Of a DNA stretch of 64,000 bases, positions 26,104 to 33,582 are shown piece after piece. Position 1 is the first letter of the stretch. The number at the start of each line of letters is the position of its first letter. The notes under the pieces were generated by a model that saw nothing but the letters and a program-made list of their open reading frames with translations, ran no database searches and was not told the origin of the DNA. The stretch is from the NCBI RefSeq assembly GCF_026191355.1, contig NZ_JAPHOQ010000008.1, positions 62,001 through 126,000 of the forward strand, written 5' to 3'. A program made the translations under genes and the position numbers. Origin of the DNA: Legionella sheltonii (GTDB lineage: Bacteria; Pseudomonadota; Gammaproteobacteria; Legionellales; Legionellaceae).

Positions 26104-27060
26104 TTATTGAGTAAAAGTCCAATCAGACCCAAGTTCTTCATCTTTATTATCATCCTCTTCACTAGGTTTCTCTGGAGTGTCCTTTTGTGGCGATTTGCCA
26201 TAAATTCTAGCCTCAATAAACTGTTGATTATCAAAGGCTCTGGCTAAGCGTCCAGCGCTAAAATCGGCCATTTCAGCATAAGACGTTTCGAATGTCATCC
26301 GGGGAACCTCTTTATCTGCTGCATTTCGAATTACCTCATTCCGTGCACCAGCAAACCAAGTGTTAAATTTAAAGGCCAAAGTATCAATGAATTGTAATAA
26401 AGCATGAAGTACTCTATTTTGTTTTTCATCTTCTTGAGCCTCATCTATAGTTTTGGAAGAATAGTGCATCAGCGCTTCAGCTTCGATCATGGATGAATAA
26501 CCGCCACATTGTTTACGATTAAATTTTTGTGGACCACCAAAATCCGTTGGATCCACATGCAACCATTGTTCATCACCCGGTGGTTTAATCATCGCCGTAA
26601 AATGTTTACCACCCCACATTGTTTTTGTACCGGCAACTACGGTCGCCGCACAGTATTTTTGAGCCACAGGATGTTCGCAGCTTTTGCTATATACTTCATA
26701 ACAATGGTCAAATACTTCCCCCATGAAAGCAGCGCGTTCTTCGTCATTCATATCCACAGTCAAATCTTGGGTAGCAGGCAAAATAAACACAGGTACTTTT
26801 TCAGGACTTTCTTGAATCACACAAAAATCTACATTTTTGACTTCACTTTTATATCCCTCTAAAAATGTCTTATATCTATATATATCAGGATCAGCTTCAG
26901 CAAATGGCAAAGAGAATTGCATCACCATCTTTGCTGGAACCCCCTCAAGAGCTCTCATTCGTACATCATTGACCATTTTATAATTTCCATATACTCGTCC
27001 TTCGTTTTCCAGATAGGTATGACCAGTCTTATTGCTATCAGGCCCAATTTTAGCTTTCAT
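26104..27060 (-). CDS. orphan protein with possible transglutaminase-like Cys-His-Asp pattern, effector candidate
   Basis: The protein (about 319 aa from MKAKIGPDSNKTG; the frame opens at 27144) is unfamiliar. The region KYCAATVVAG, KHFTAMIKP and WLHVDPTDFGG resembles the Cys/His/Asp order of the papain-like transglutaminase fold, though the usual Trp-Cys context is absent, so this is tentative. The tail (PSEEDDNKDEELGSDW) is a Glu/Asp block like the C-terminal secretion signals of Dot/Icm effectors. It stands alone between repeat pieces. Confidence 0.55.
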   Translation of the reverse strand: MKAKIGPDSNKTGHTYLENEGRVYGNYKMVNDVRMRALEGVPAKMVMQFSLPFAEADPDIYRYKTFLEGYKSEVKNVDFCVIQESPEKVPVFILPATQDLTVDMNDEERAAFMGEVFDHCYEVYSKSCEHPVAQKYCAATVVAGTKTMWGGKHFTAMIKPPGDEQWLHVDPTDFGGPQKFNRKQCGGYSSMIEAEALMHYSSKTIDEAQEDEKQNRVLHALLQFIDTLAFKFNTWFAGARNEVIRNAADKEVPRMTFETSYAEMADFSAGRLARAFDNQQFIEARIYGKSPQKDTPEKPSEEDDNKDEELGSDWTFTQ

Positions 27061-27293
27061 AATAATATCTCGCCAATATAATAAACAACTTGTATTGGAT
27101 TTATTATAACAGAAATTAGAATATACAGCTTCACTTATAACCAAATCTAAATTTAGGCAGTTGATAAGCTCATAGGTGTCTAGTTAAGAGAGGAGTTCTT
27201 TTTATCTCCTAACTAGGTTGGTCATATCGATTAAGCCAAATCAGCAAGTAGCAACTGTCTTGAATTAAAAATTTAGAGAAGGTATGAACGGAT

Positions 27294-27312
27294 GGGGTCA
27301 GGCCCTGACCCC
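27294..27312. repeat. minimal GGGGTCAGGCCCTGACCCC palindrome (second copy)
   Basis: It is identical to the palindrome at 24277-24295, including the flank CATTAATG. It lies 13 bases beyond the stop of the GNAT-like gene, where it could act as a transcript end. Confidence 0.85.
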
Positions 27313-27325
27313 ATTAATGGGGAAA

Positions 27326-27856
27326 TTATTTCCTGATCCCATAGTTTGATTGCATAAATTCAGAATCAAAGGGTTGAGATACCAATTCATTCTCTTGCTC
27401 TTTTTTTTGGTAATAGGTCAATTTTGCTTCCGGATTTAATACCCAGAGATAAGAATTAGCGGAACCTTCAAGCCCTTGAAATGGTGATTGTTCCTTAAAA
27501 ACAAAATCGTTATAAGTGCATGAACCTATTAATGTTTTTTTATTTTCCATAGGACCAATAGTGCCTTTTTCATTTCTATCGTTAGTAAATTCACAATACA
27601 TGAAACCAAAACCTCTTTTTTCAGATAACTTCATGGCTTCATTATTTACTTTTTTGGATAATCCACATCCATGATAGTGAGCATCAACAGCGGTAATAAA
27701 TAAATGAGAAATATTATTTTTTACAAATTGTTTTCCCTCAAAATAATGAATACCCAGTTTTTCTAATAAACTAAAAATCGTTTCGAATTTTGGATCAAAT
27801 TCAGAAATGTCTAAGGGATCTGGAGTGAAAATATCTTCTACGATTGCACAAGCCAC
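27326..27856 (-). CDS. GNAT-like acetyltransferase, probably 5'-truncated
   Basis: The readable part (176 aa from GTG 27856) has the acetyl-CoA-binding pattern of GNAT enzymes: LFITAVDAHYHGCGLSKKV followed by a helix and the strand GFGFMYCEFTND. The frame stays open a few codons upstream of GTG (QWFKKIV) until a TAA, and the first strand of a GNAT domain is missing. It is probably truncated or a decaying gene. No ribosome-binding site is seen before GTG. The acceptor is unknown. Confidence 0.5.
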   Translation of the reverse strand: MACAIVEDIFTPDPLDISEFDPKFETIFSLLEKLGIHYFEGKQFVKNNISHLFITAVDAHYHGCGLSKKVNNEAMKLSEKRGFGFMYCEFTNDRNEKGTIGPMENKKTLIGSCTYNDFVFKEQSPFQGLEGSANSYLWVLNPEAKLTYYQKKEQENELVSQPFDSEFMQSNYGIRK

Positions 27857-28247
27857 AATTTTTTTAAACCATTGTTAGTTTGAATTCGGTGCTTAAGCCT
27901 TAGACTAACAATGACTTTAATTCCAGCAACAAAAAATTAACACGAGACATATAGGGTCAATAGAAAGAAAAATGGATGCTTTTTTCGAAAAAGAAGCTAA
28001 AGCAATTGCACAAAGTCAATTGGAAATAGAACTCGTTTCTTAGAAACTTTATTTAATGAATATTCCTGACTCTAAATCTTGAGATATTCCAAAGTATTTA
28101 CCCATATGGGGAAGATGAGAAACTGACTACCTGTAAATGAAACTCAAAAATTAATTTTGTTGGTTAATTAGAGAATAGTTTTTGATGCAGGAGCCGTGTG
28201 GATCGCATATCCAGCCCAAACTGGCAATGAAAACTCGGCCGTTCTTT
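27857..28247. other. intergenic region with repeat end and gene debris
   Basis: A half-repeat end (CACGAGACATATAGGGTCA, 27941-27959) is followed directly by a short open frame, MDAFFEKEAKAIAQSQLEIELVS, ending at 28041 on the plus strand. It looks like the C-terminal remnant of a lost gene. The rest shows nothing I can support. Confidence 0.4.
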
Positions 28248-28703
28248 TTAGGCATGAGATAACACAGGAAACATCACTTTATTTTCAACAAAAATTCTAT
28301 CCTTATCTTGCTGAATAAAAAGGACATCATCCCCAATATTTTCTTTTATTTCATAAGAAGTACAATCTTTTGGAGTAAATCCGAATAGAACTTCATTGAT
28401 GTTTGAATCCTTTATTTTTATACGCCTCATCGGTCATGACTGTGCCGATTTGAATATATCGCTGCTGCTGACCTAATACCTGAAAATTCATTATGTTGAC
28501 CGAAACATTAGCTACGGCCCTGTCTCCATAAAACAGAGTATAAGGTATGTATTTTTCATTCCAATACCCTGCTTGATACCAATCTTCAAATGAAATACCA
28601 AAAGTTTTTTTTGCTAAATTATTTAACTGAGCTCTGTAGTTATCTTCTTTTTGGTATCCTATTAGAAATGTATACTCTGATTATTGTTCAAAGTTATTTT
28701 CAT
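28248..28703 (-). pseudogene. GNAT-family acetyltransferase pseudogene
   Basis: ATG at 28703 opens MKITLNNNQ; one base out of frame the sequence continues SEYTFLIGYQKEDNYR to QIGTVMTDEAYKNKGF, the N-terminal GNAT half including the start of the acetyl-CoA motif. Then comes a jump to another frame, NINEVLFGFTPKDC to ENKVMFPVLSHA, the usual C-terminal end of this GNAT subgroup. The middle, about 100 residues including most of the cofactor site, is deleted. The gene therefore has two frame disruptions and an internal deletion. Confidence 0.7.
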
Positions 28704-29214
28704 ATAAAATCTCTTAATTTTATTTATAACTGAGTCTTTATTAAACTAATTTGGCGTGTATTTTACGGATATATGTAGATAATGATAGAGCGACGGTTAA
28801 AAGTTGTGTATAGTCCAAAAAGATCAGGCAGATTTCCCCTTCTCTACTGAACCATTTTGTTTGATTTCTCTGATACCATCGACGAATTTTACGCCACGCA
28901 CGCACATATAGGCTCAGGCCTTGAATTGTGAATTTTTTATTAAAAGTTAATTCAATTCACAATTCAAGGCTGGACCCCATTAGCTCTAAAGAGTCCATTG
29001 GATCAAATTTGATGATATTTTTAAACGCTGGAATTATAGAGTTTGCCCCATACAAATTGGATCGCGAATTTTCCAAAAACGGGAAATTATTTCGCTCACG
29101 TCCCTTAGCTTGAAAATATATACTATATTTTATGAGAGAAAGATTGGAAAAAGTCTTTTAATTCATAAGCTCATTTTCACTTTAGGTTAAAGCTCTGGGC
29201 AGAGGGAGGTAGAA
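28704..29214. other. degraded intergenic region with one subtype B repeat
   Basis: About 510 bases without a convincing gene. A subtype B repeat lies at 28902-28978. Both sides show open but unrecognisable minus-strand frames (for example around 28984-29110), probably remnants of a gene split by the repeat. The right end holds AGGGAGG at 29200-29210 just before the aldolase start. Confidence 0.4.
28902..28978. repeat. GGGTCAGGCC repeat, long subtype B (copy 1)
   Basis: Arms as in subtype A (one base changed on each side: GGCTCAGGCC and CTGGACCCC), but the loop is TTTTTTATTAAAAGTTAATTC instead of the ACGTACC loop. GCAC and ATATAGG precede it. A second copy of equal length (77 bases) is at 31087-31163. 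Confidence 0.85.
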
Positions 29215-29988
29215 ATGACTACTGCAGGGGTATACTATAAAGAGTGCCCTAGAGGTATGACTATTGACGAATGGGCTGCACGTGTCGATTTAGCTGCACT
29301 TTATCGTCTTGTTGCCTGGAAAGGTTGGGACGATCTGATCTTCACTCATATATCAATGCGAGTACCTGGAAGCAAACACCATTACCTGCTAAGCCCATTC
29401 GGTTTAATGTTTGAAGAAGTGACCGCTTCAAGCCTGATGAAGGTTGATGTAGAAGGTCATGTTATTGAGTCGGAAAGCAAAATGATCAATCCAGCAGCTT
29501 TTACCATCCACAGTGCAATCTATAAGGCACGTGACGATGCAAAATGCGTTATCCATCTTCATACCCTAGATGGTGTGGCGCTCTCTGTGTGCGCAGAAGG
29601 GCTATTACCGCTGACGCAGAATGCCATGATCATTAGTGGCGAGCTTGCCTATCATGACTATGAAGGTATTGTGCTTGATTCTCAGGAAGGGGAAAAGCTG
29701 GTTGCTGATTTAGGCTCCAAACATCTCATGCTGCTTCGCAACCACGGAACCTTAGCGGTGGGACCTAACTGTGGGGCTGCCTGGTTACTGATTTACTACT
29801 TAGAATCTGCGTGCTCCATGCAGTTGCGCGCCACAACCCATAGCAGAGAACTTAATAAACCGATACAGGGAATCCCTGAAAAAGTTCATAAAATGAGTCG
29901 CGCTTGGTACGATGGAACCTTGGGTACGTTTGCCTGGCCTACTTTTCTGCGAAAACTTGACCGCATTGATCCTAGGTACCGAACCTGA
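29215..29988 (+). CDS. class II aldolase/adducin-family protein
   Basis: The 257-aa protein has the class II aldolase layout: WDDLIFTHISMRVPG near the N-terminus, the zinc ligands in VIHLHTLDG (H-x-H), and the third His in LLRNHGTLAVG. Family members cleave or epimerise sugar phosphates, or decarboxylate; those outside sugar operons often have unknown roles. A strong AGGGAGG lies before ATG 29215. The gene is 12 bases upstream of a 2OG-dioxygenase gene, so they form an operon. Confidence 0.85.
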   Translation: MTTAGVYYKECPRGMTIDEWAARVDLAALYRLVAWKGWDDLIFTHISMRVPGSKHHYLLSPFGLMFEEVTASSLMKVDVEGHVIESESKMINPAAFTIHSAIYKARDDAKCVIHLHTLDGVALSVCAEGLLPLTQNAMIISGELAYHDYEGIVLDSQEGEKLVADLGSKHLMLLRNHGTLAVGPNCGAAWLLIYYLESACSMQLRATTHSRELNKPIQGIPEKVHKMSRAWYDGTLGTFAWPTFLRKLDRIDPRYRT

Positions 29989-30000
29989 AGAAACCTACGT

Positions 30001-30981
30001 ATGAAAACATATACCACTTTAGAACAAGGCATTCATTTTCTTACCAGAAAACATACCTCAATTCCTACGCAAGAGCTTAAAGGCGAATGCGCCTGGAAGG
30101 CTAAGGAAATTGGAAGTCCTGAAACATTCGCACATCATTTGTCTTTAGCTGAAATCAACGCTATAGATACTTTAGTTGATGAAGTCGAAGCATTAAATAT
30201 CAGGCTTGATGAAATCGGGCCAGGAGACTGGGGTAATGTCAATTTACAATTACTTGTTGATGAATGTTGCACTGCATTGTTTCAAGGTCGAGGCTTTGTC
30301 CTGATCCGCGGTATTCCGATTGAGCGTTGGTCCCTAGCGCGCGCTAAATTATTCATGGCAATTTTCGGCAGTCAATTTGGCCATTTAGGCATCCAAAACC
30401 CACAAAATGACCTCATTGGCGAAGTATGTAATCACCCCGAGGTAAATATCAACTATGCACGGAATTACCTCACAAACCAGGAATTTCGTCCTCATTGCGA
30501 CGGCGCTGACCTAGTCGGACTCCTTACCATCCGACCTGCGGCACAAGGTGGGGAAAGTCGCTTGACGAGTTCCGTTTCTGTATTCAATGCATTACTCAGC
30601 GAGTCACCACATCTGATACACCGATTGTTTGAGCCTGTATTACTCGACTTACGCAACGAACAAGCTCCAGGAACTCCCCCTGTTGTCTGGATAACACCTT
30701 GCGCACACCATGAGGGTCAACTGAAAAAGGTTTATCTCTCAGATTATTTCCGAAGTGCAGACCGTCATCCGGGAGTTACAATTGATCCTGAAGCAAAAAT
30801 TTTGTTTGACCTATATGATCGTCTTGCCACTCACCCTGATCTTGAATTACGCTTCACTCTGGAAGCAGGGGATTTACTGATTATCAATAACCACGTTATC
30901 CTCCATGCACGTGATGCATTTGTCGATGTACCCCATGCGAAACGCCTTCTGCTTCGTTTTCTCGTATCCTCCAATCGCTAA
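30001..30981 (+). CDS. TauD/TfdA-type Fe(II)/2-oxoglutarate dioxygenase
   Basis: The 326-aa protein has the facial triad of TauD/clavaminate-synthase-like oxygenases: HCD (FRPHCDGADLVGLL) and the distal His in NNHVILHARDAF, followed by the Arg (RLLLRF) that holds 2-oxoglutarate. The central GRGFVLIRG is the usual N-terminal beta strand. It is the second gene of a pair with a class II aldolase, which suggests hydroxylation plus retro-aldol or decarboxylation chemistry on one small molecule. The pair looks slightly more GC-rich than its surroundings and is bracketed by subtype B repeats, consistent with transfer. Confidence 0.85.
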   Translation: MKTYTTLEQGIHFLTRKHTSIPTQELKGECAWKAKEIGSPETFAHHLSLAEINAIDTLVDEVEALNIRLDEIGPGDWGNVNLQLLVDECCTALFQGRGFVLIRGIPIERWSLARAKLFMAIFGSQFGHLGIQNPQNDLIGEVCNHPEVNINYARNYLTNQEFRPHCDGADLVGLLTIRPAAQGGESRLTSSVSVFNALLSESPHLIHRLFEPVLLDLRNEQAPGTPPVVWITPCAHHEGQLKKVYLSDYFRSADRHPGVTIDPEAKILFDLYDRLATHPDLELRFTLEAGDLLIINNHVILHARDAFVDVPHAKRLLLRFLVSSNR

Positions 30982-31086
30982 TTTGATAAATTATTGGACT
31001 TTGGAGTATCCCTGACACTCAGCGTAGATACTGAGTTGATTATCGACAGTATAAATTTGTCCTATTTAACTCGTTTGAGAAGTATA

Positions 31087-31163
31087 GGACATATAGGGTC
31101 AGGCCTTGAATTGTGAATTTTTCATTAAAAGTTAATTAAACTCACAATTCAAGGCCTGACCCC
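31087..31163. repeat. GGGTCAGGCC repeat, long subtype B (copy 2)
   Basis: It has 77 bases, the same TTTTCATTAAAAGTTAATT loop type as the copy at 28902 and full arms (AGGCCTTGAATTGTGAATT and inverse). It truncates the YdeI-like reading frame on its right. Together with copy 1 it brackets the aldolase/dioxygenase pair in direct orientation. Confidence 0.88.
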
Positions 31164-31328
31164 ATTAGCTTCCTTTTTGGCAGACTCAATCCAACATATC
31201 CATTCATTACGGGCAAGTGGTGTAATGCTCTCCCATACAGCTAGCTCCTTCGTGTCAGAAGATAATACCTTTTGAAAATCCATTGGCAAATTATGCACTA
31301 CACCAATTGCGATCTGCTTTCGAGCCAT
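31149..31328 (-). pseudogene. YdeI/OmpD-associated-like protein truncated by a repeat
   Basis: ATG at 31328 opens MARKQIAIGVVHNLP, continues through FQKVLSSDTKEL and ITPLARNEWICWIESAKK, and runs into the subtype B repeat (EANGVRP, stop). The visible 50 residues match the C-terminal helical region of YdeI-type proteins, where the family normally continues with an Arg-rich segment (TRxRRI). So the last residues were lost when the repeat arrived. Confidence 0.65.
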
Positions 31329-31521
31329 TAAATTAATCCAAAAATATCAATGTATGCAGTTCTTTTATCTATTGCAATTGACCTTATCATTAACAGAATA
31401 AATATTTTTCAAATCAAAGGAAATTATCTTTTTTGTTCATTTAAGTTAGATGTGAACATTTCTGTTATAAATCCCATTTAAGATTAATCAGACTTAATGA
31501 GGACTTGACGTGAAATTTAGC

Positions 31522-32028
31522 TCAATGTTGTTCAGATATTACTTTTTTAGCGTCTTTTAAAAGAAGTAATAATTGATTCTCTCTTATTGGAGAAGGTTCA
31601 AATCCAAATCGTTTGTAAAAGGTTTCGGCTTTCTCATCTATAGCATGAACTAATAAAGCTCTTACACCACCTTGTTCTGCAATTTGTAAGGTTTTTAATA
31701 TTGCATCTTTAAGCATTGCCTTCCCAATACCCTTTCCTTGATAAGTATGAAGAACAGCTAATCTTGCTAATATGACAACAGGAATAGGATATTTGCCCAT
31801 TCCCTTTTTTATGCGTTCAGATGCCTCATCAACATCTACCTGCCCCACTGTAAGACTATAAAAACCAACTACAAGATTATTATCAGCAACTATAAAGGTA
31901 TTGGCAGAACCGGACATTTTTGCTTGAAAAGCATATTTTTTTAACCATTCATCTAATTCAGGGTAATTACTATTAAAATCAGTTAAATTATGATCTTTAT
32001 TTAAAGGTTCAGGTTTTTTTAACGTCAT
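31522..32028 (-). CDS. GNAT toxin of a DUF1778/GNAT toxin-antitoxin pair (TacT-like)
   Basis: The 168-aa protein has the compact GNAT toxin pattern: LDEWLKKYAFQAKMSGSANTFIV, then VVILARLAVLHTYQGKGIGKAML with the Q/R-x-x-G-x-G acetyl-CoA motif, and ETFYKRFGFEPSP. Toxins of the TacT/AtaT/ItaT kind acetylate aminoacyl-tRNA and stop translation. The start overlaps the upstream DUF1778 antitoxin gene by 20 bases, the standard layout. The acetyl-CoA site is intact, so it may be active. Confidence 0.82.
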   Translation of the reverse strand: MTLKKPEPLNKDHNLTDFNSNYPELDEWLKKYAFQAKMSGSANTFIVADNNLVVGFYSLTVGQVDVDEASERIKKGMGKYPIPVVILARLAVLHTYQGKGIGKAMLKDAILKTLQIAEQGGVRALLVHAIDEKAETFYKRFGFEPSPIRENQLLLLLKDAKKVISEQH

Positions 32029-32380
32029 TTAAATCCCATGGAGATGATGAAGAAAATAAATCCTTTAGCCCTTCATTGTCTTGCTCTGGGCGATCTAGAA
32101 TTTCAGAAAATTGATTAAAGACATCGCCAGAAACCATAAAAAGTCTCTGATCTAAAATAATTTTTTCAGCAGCTTGATACGCACTATCCGTTATAAATTC
32201 AGTCAATGACTTATGACTTATATCAGAGGCCATTCGGATTATTTTGGCTTGCGATTCAGATGCACGAAAACCCAATCGGGAAGTTTTAGCGCGCACAGTC
32301 CTTGATTGCGGTCTTTTCACCCTTCTTGGGTCTTTAGCCGTAGGTGTTTTTGTATTATCCACCTTTCTAGCACTGGTCAT
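32009..32380 (-). CDS. DUF1778 ribbon-helix-helix antitoxin (TacA-like)
   Basis: The protein starts at ATG 32380 (MTSARKVDN; the frame extends to a TTG at 32390-32392) with GAG seven bases upstream. The N-terminal 35 residues are Lys/Arg/Thr-rich, followed by the DUF1778 RHH core (TSRLGFRASESQAKIIRMAS, KSLTEFITDSAYQAAEKI) and an acidic C-terminal arm that should wrap the GNAT toxin. Such antitoxins also repress their own promoter. The long basic N-terminal extension is unusual for TacA-like proteins (usually about 90 residues). Confidence 0.8.
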   Translation of the reverse strand: MTSARKVDNTKTPTAKDPRRVKRPQSRTVRAKTSRLGFRASESQAKIIRMASDISHKSLTEFITDSAYQAAEKIILDQRLFMVSGDVFNQFSEILDRPEQDNEGLKDLFSSSSPWDLNDVKKT

Positions 32381-32392
32381 AATATTTCTCAA

Positions 32393-32757
32393 AATAATTT
32401 CTATTAATTATATGTTAGTACAATTGACGCACATTATCAATAAAAATAGCTTTATCAGTAAATAAAACGTGGATTATTAAAACATCTCACCCTACTCAGC
32501 AACAGAAAAAACCATGCAAATTGAGTCAATAAATAGATTAATTTTTCAAAGAAAAGATAAAGTAAGAGTAATATGAGATTTTATATACACAAAAAGAACT
32601 ATGTCGACTTCACAAACTCAGTCCATCAAAACAATTCTCACGATCATTCTAAATCCCACTGGGCTCACATATTGATAAAACCGACCGATCAAAAGGTCAT
32701 GCTCATAGCCTTAATTCTTATTCTTTTTCAATGATTTTTGCATTATCAGAAAGAATT
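32393..32757. other. intergenic region, no gene seen
   Basis: The stretch between the toxin-antitoxin promoter side and the ISL3-type remnant is AT-rich with no supported ORF, RNA or repeat. The antitoxin promoter should lie in its first 100 bases. Confidence 0.5.
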
Positions 32758-33220
32758 GGCTCTACCCCAAATAAGGGGGCATTTTAATCAACTTAGTCTA
32801 AACTAAGTCCTTGATTTAGCGATCTAAAGGAGATTAAAGTGCCGAAGTACAATCTTATCCTAAATTTACCTGGATTTTCCATAGTAAAAGTGAGCGGATA
32901 TCAACCATTATTATTAGATGTAACCTATAACCGATTAGCTCGTTGTAGTCATTGCCAAAGTAAGCGGGTTCGCAAGAAATCATCGTATGTAAGGACAGCA
33001 CCTGTGGGGTCAGGCCTTGAATTTTGAATTACAACTACGTGCCAATAAAAAACCGGTACAATTCACAATTCAAGGCCTGACCCCATTGACGCGGAAGGGT
33101 TTCATCGTAAGATGAAACTGATTCAAAGACGTGCTTACGGGTTTAGAAATTTTGAAAATTACAGGTTAAGGGTTAAAGTTTTGCGTTCTTGATTAGTGCC
33201 CCCGGAAATGGGGAAGAGCC
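32758..33220 (+). mobile_element. ISL3-family remnant with its centre replaced by a GGGTCAGG repeat
   Basis: The ends form an imperfect inverted repeat: GGCTCTACCCCA and TAAGGGGGCA on the left, and the inverse of GGCTCTTCCCCA and CCGGGGGCA on the right, a typical ISL3 terminus. Inside, 32839-33000 encodes the start of an ISL3 transposase (MPKYNLILNLPGFSIVKV; zinc-finger part CSHCQSKRVRKKSS). Then comes repeat copy 4. After it, 33085-33190 encodes the last 30 or so residues (GFHRKMKLIQRRAYGFRNF, RLRVKVL). About 330 central codons are gone. It can no longer make a transposase but keeps both ends. Confidence 0.8.
32998..33084. repeat. GGGTCAGGCC repeat, long subtype A (copy 4)
   Basis: The copy is nearly identical to copy 3 (loop ACAACTACGTGCCAATAAAA). 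It lies between the 5' and 3' ends of the ISL3-type transposase and supplies the fused end APVGSGLEF. Confidence 0.9.
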
Positions 33221-33267
33221 GTAAAATTTAAGGTTTGATTGAATTTCGCCAAAACCTAGACTGGGAT

Positions 33268-33343
33268 TGGCTCCCCGGACAAGACTCGAACTTGTGACCT
33301 AATGATTAACAGTCATCCGCTCTACCGACTGAGCTACCGGGGA
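33268..33343 (-). tRNA. tRNA-Asn (GUU)
   Basis: The 76-base gene (including encoded CCA) reads TCCCCGGTAGCTCAGTCGGT at its 5' end and pairs its acceptor stem with CCGGGGA at the 3' end. The anticodon loop CTGTTAATC has anticodon GTT. The T arm has GGTTC-like AAGTTCGAGTCTT. The IS remnant ends about 48 bases from its 3' end; no integrase or attachment duplication is seen. Confidence 0.95.
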
Positions 33344-33472
33344 ATAGGGTCGGAATCTTAAAACGATTCTGATTGAGGGTCAAGTAGATTTAATAAATAA
33401 TTTTTTAAAATTTGTTTTATTTGCAGCTTTTTGGGTGGCAGGATTACATTCTACATGTTCCATTTAGTAGAA

Positions 33473-33578
33473 ATTCCCTCCCCAACTTGAGGGAAAGGGG
33501 TAGGGGTGAGGGAATTATTTGTAATTTAATTCCCTCATCCGCCCTGGCGGGCACCTTCTCCCCTTGTGGAGAGGGGAT
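33473..33578. repeat. G/C-rich intergenic REP-like repeat
   Basis: Two purine/pyrimidine-biased blocks (AGGGAAAGGGGTAGGGGTGAGGG and CCCTCATCC...CTTCTCCCC...GGAGAGGGG) face each other around AATTATTTGTAATTTAATT. The right block contains small hairpins (GCCCTGGCGGGC). This kind of repeat is widespread in proteobacterial intergenic DNA. It sits directly beyond the aspC stop and may end its transcript. Confidence 0.6.
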
Positions 33579-33582
33579 TTAT

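Noticed and set aside
28928-29113. 61-codon plus-strand frame after the subtype B repeat
   Set aside because: Its start lies inside the repeat, and the rest is not recognisable. Probably debris of a split gene on the other strand.
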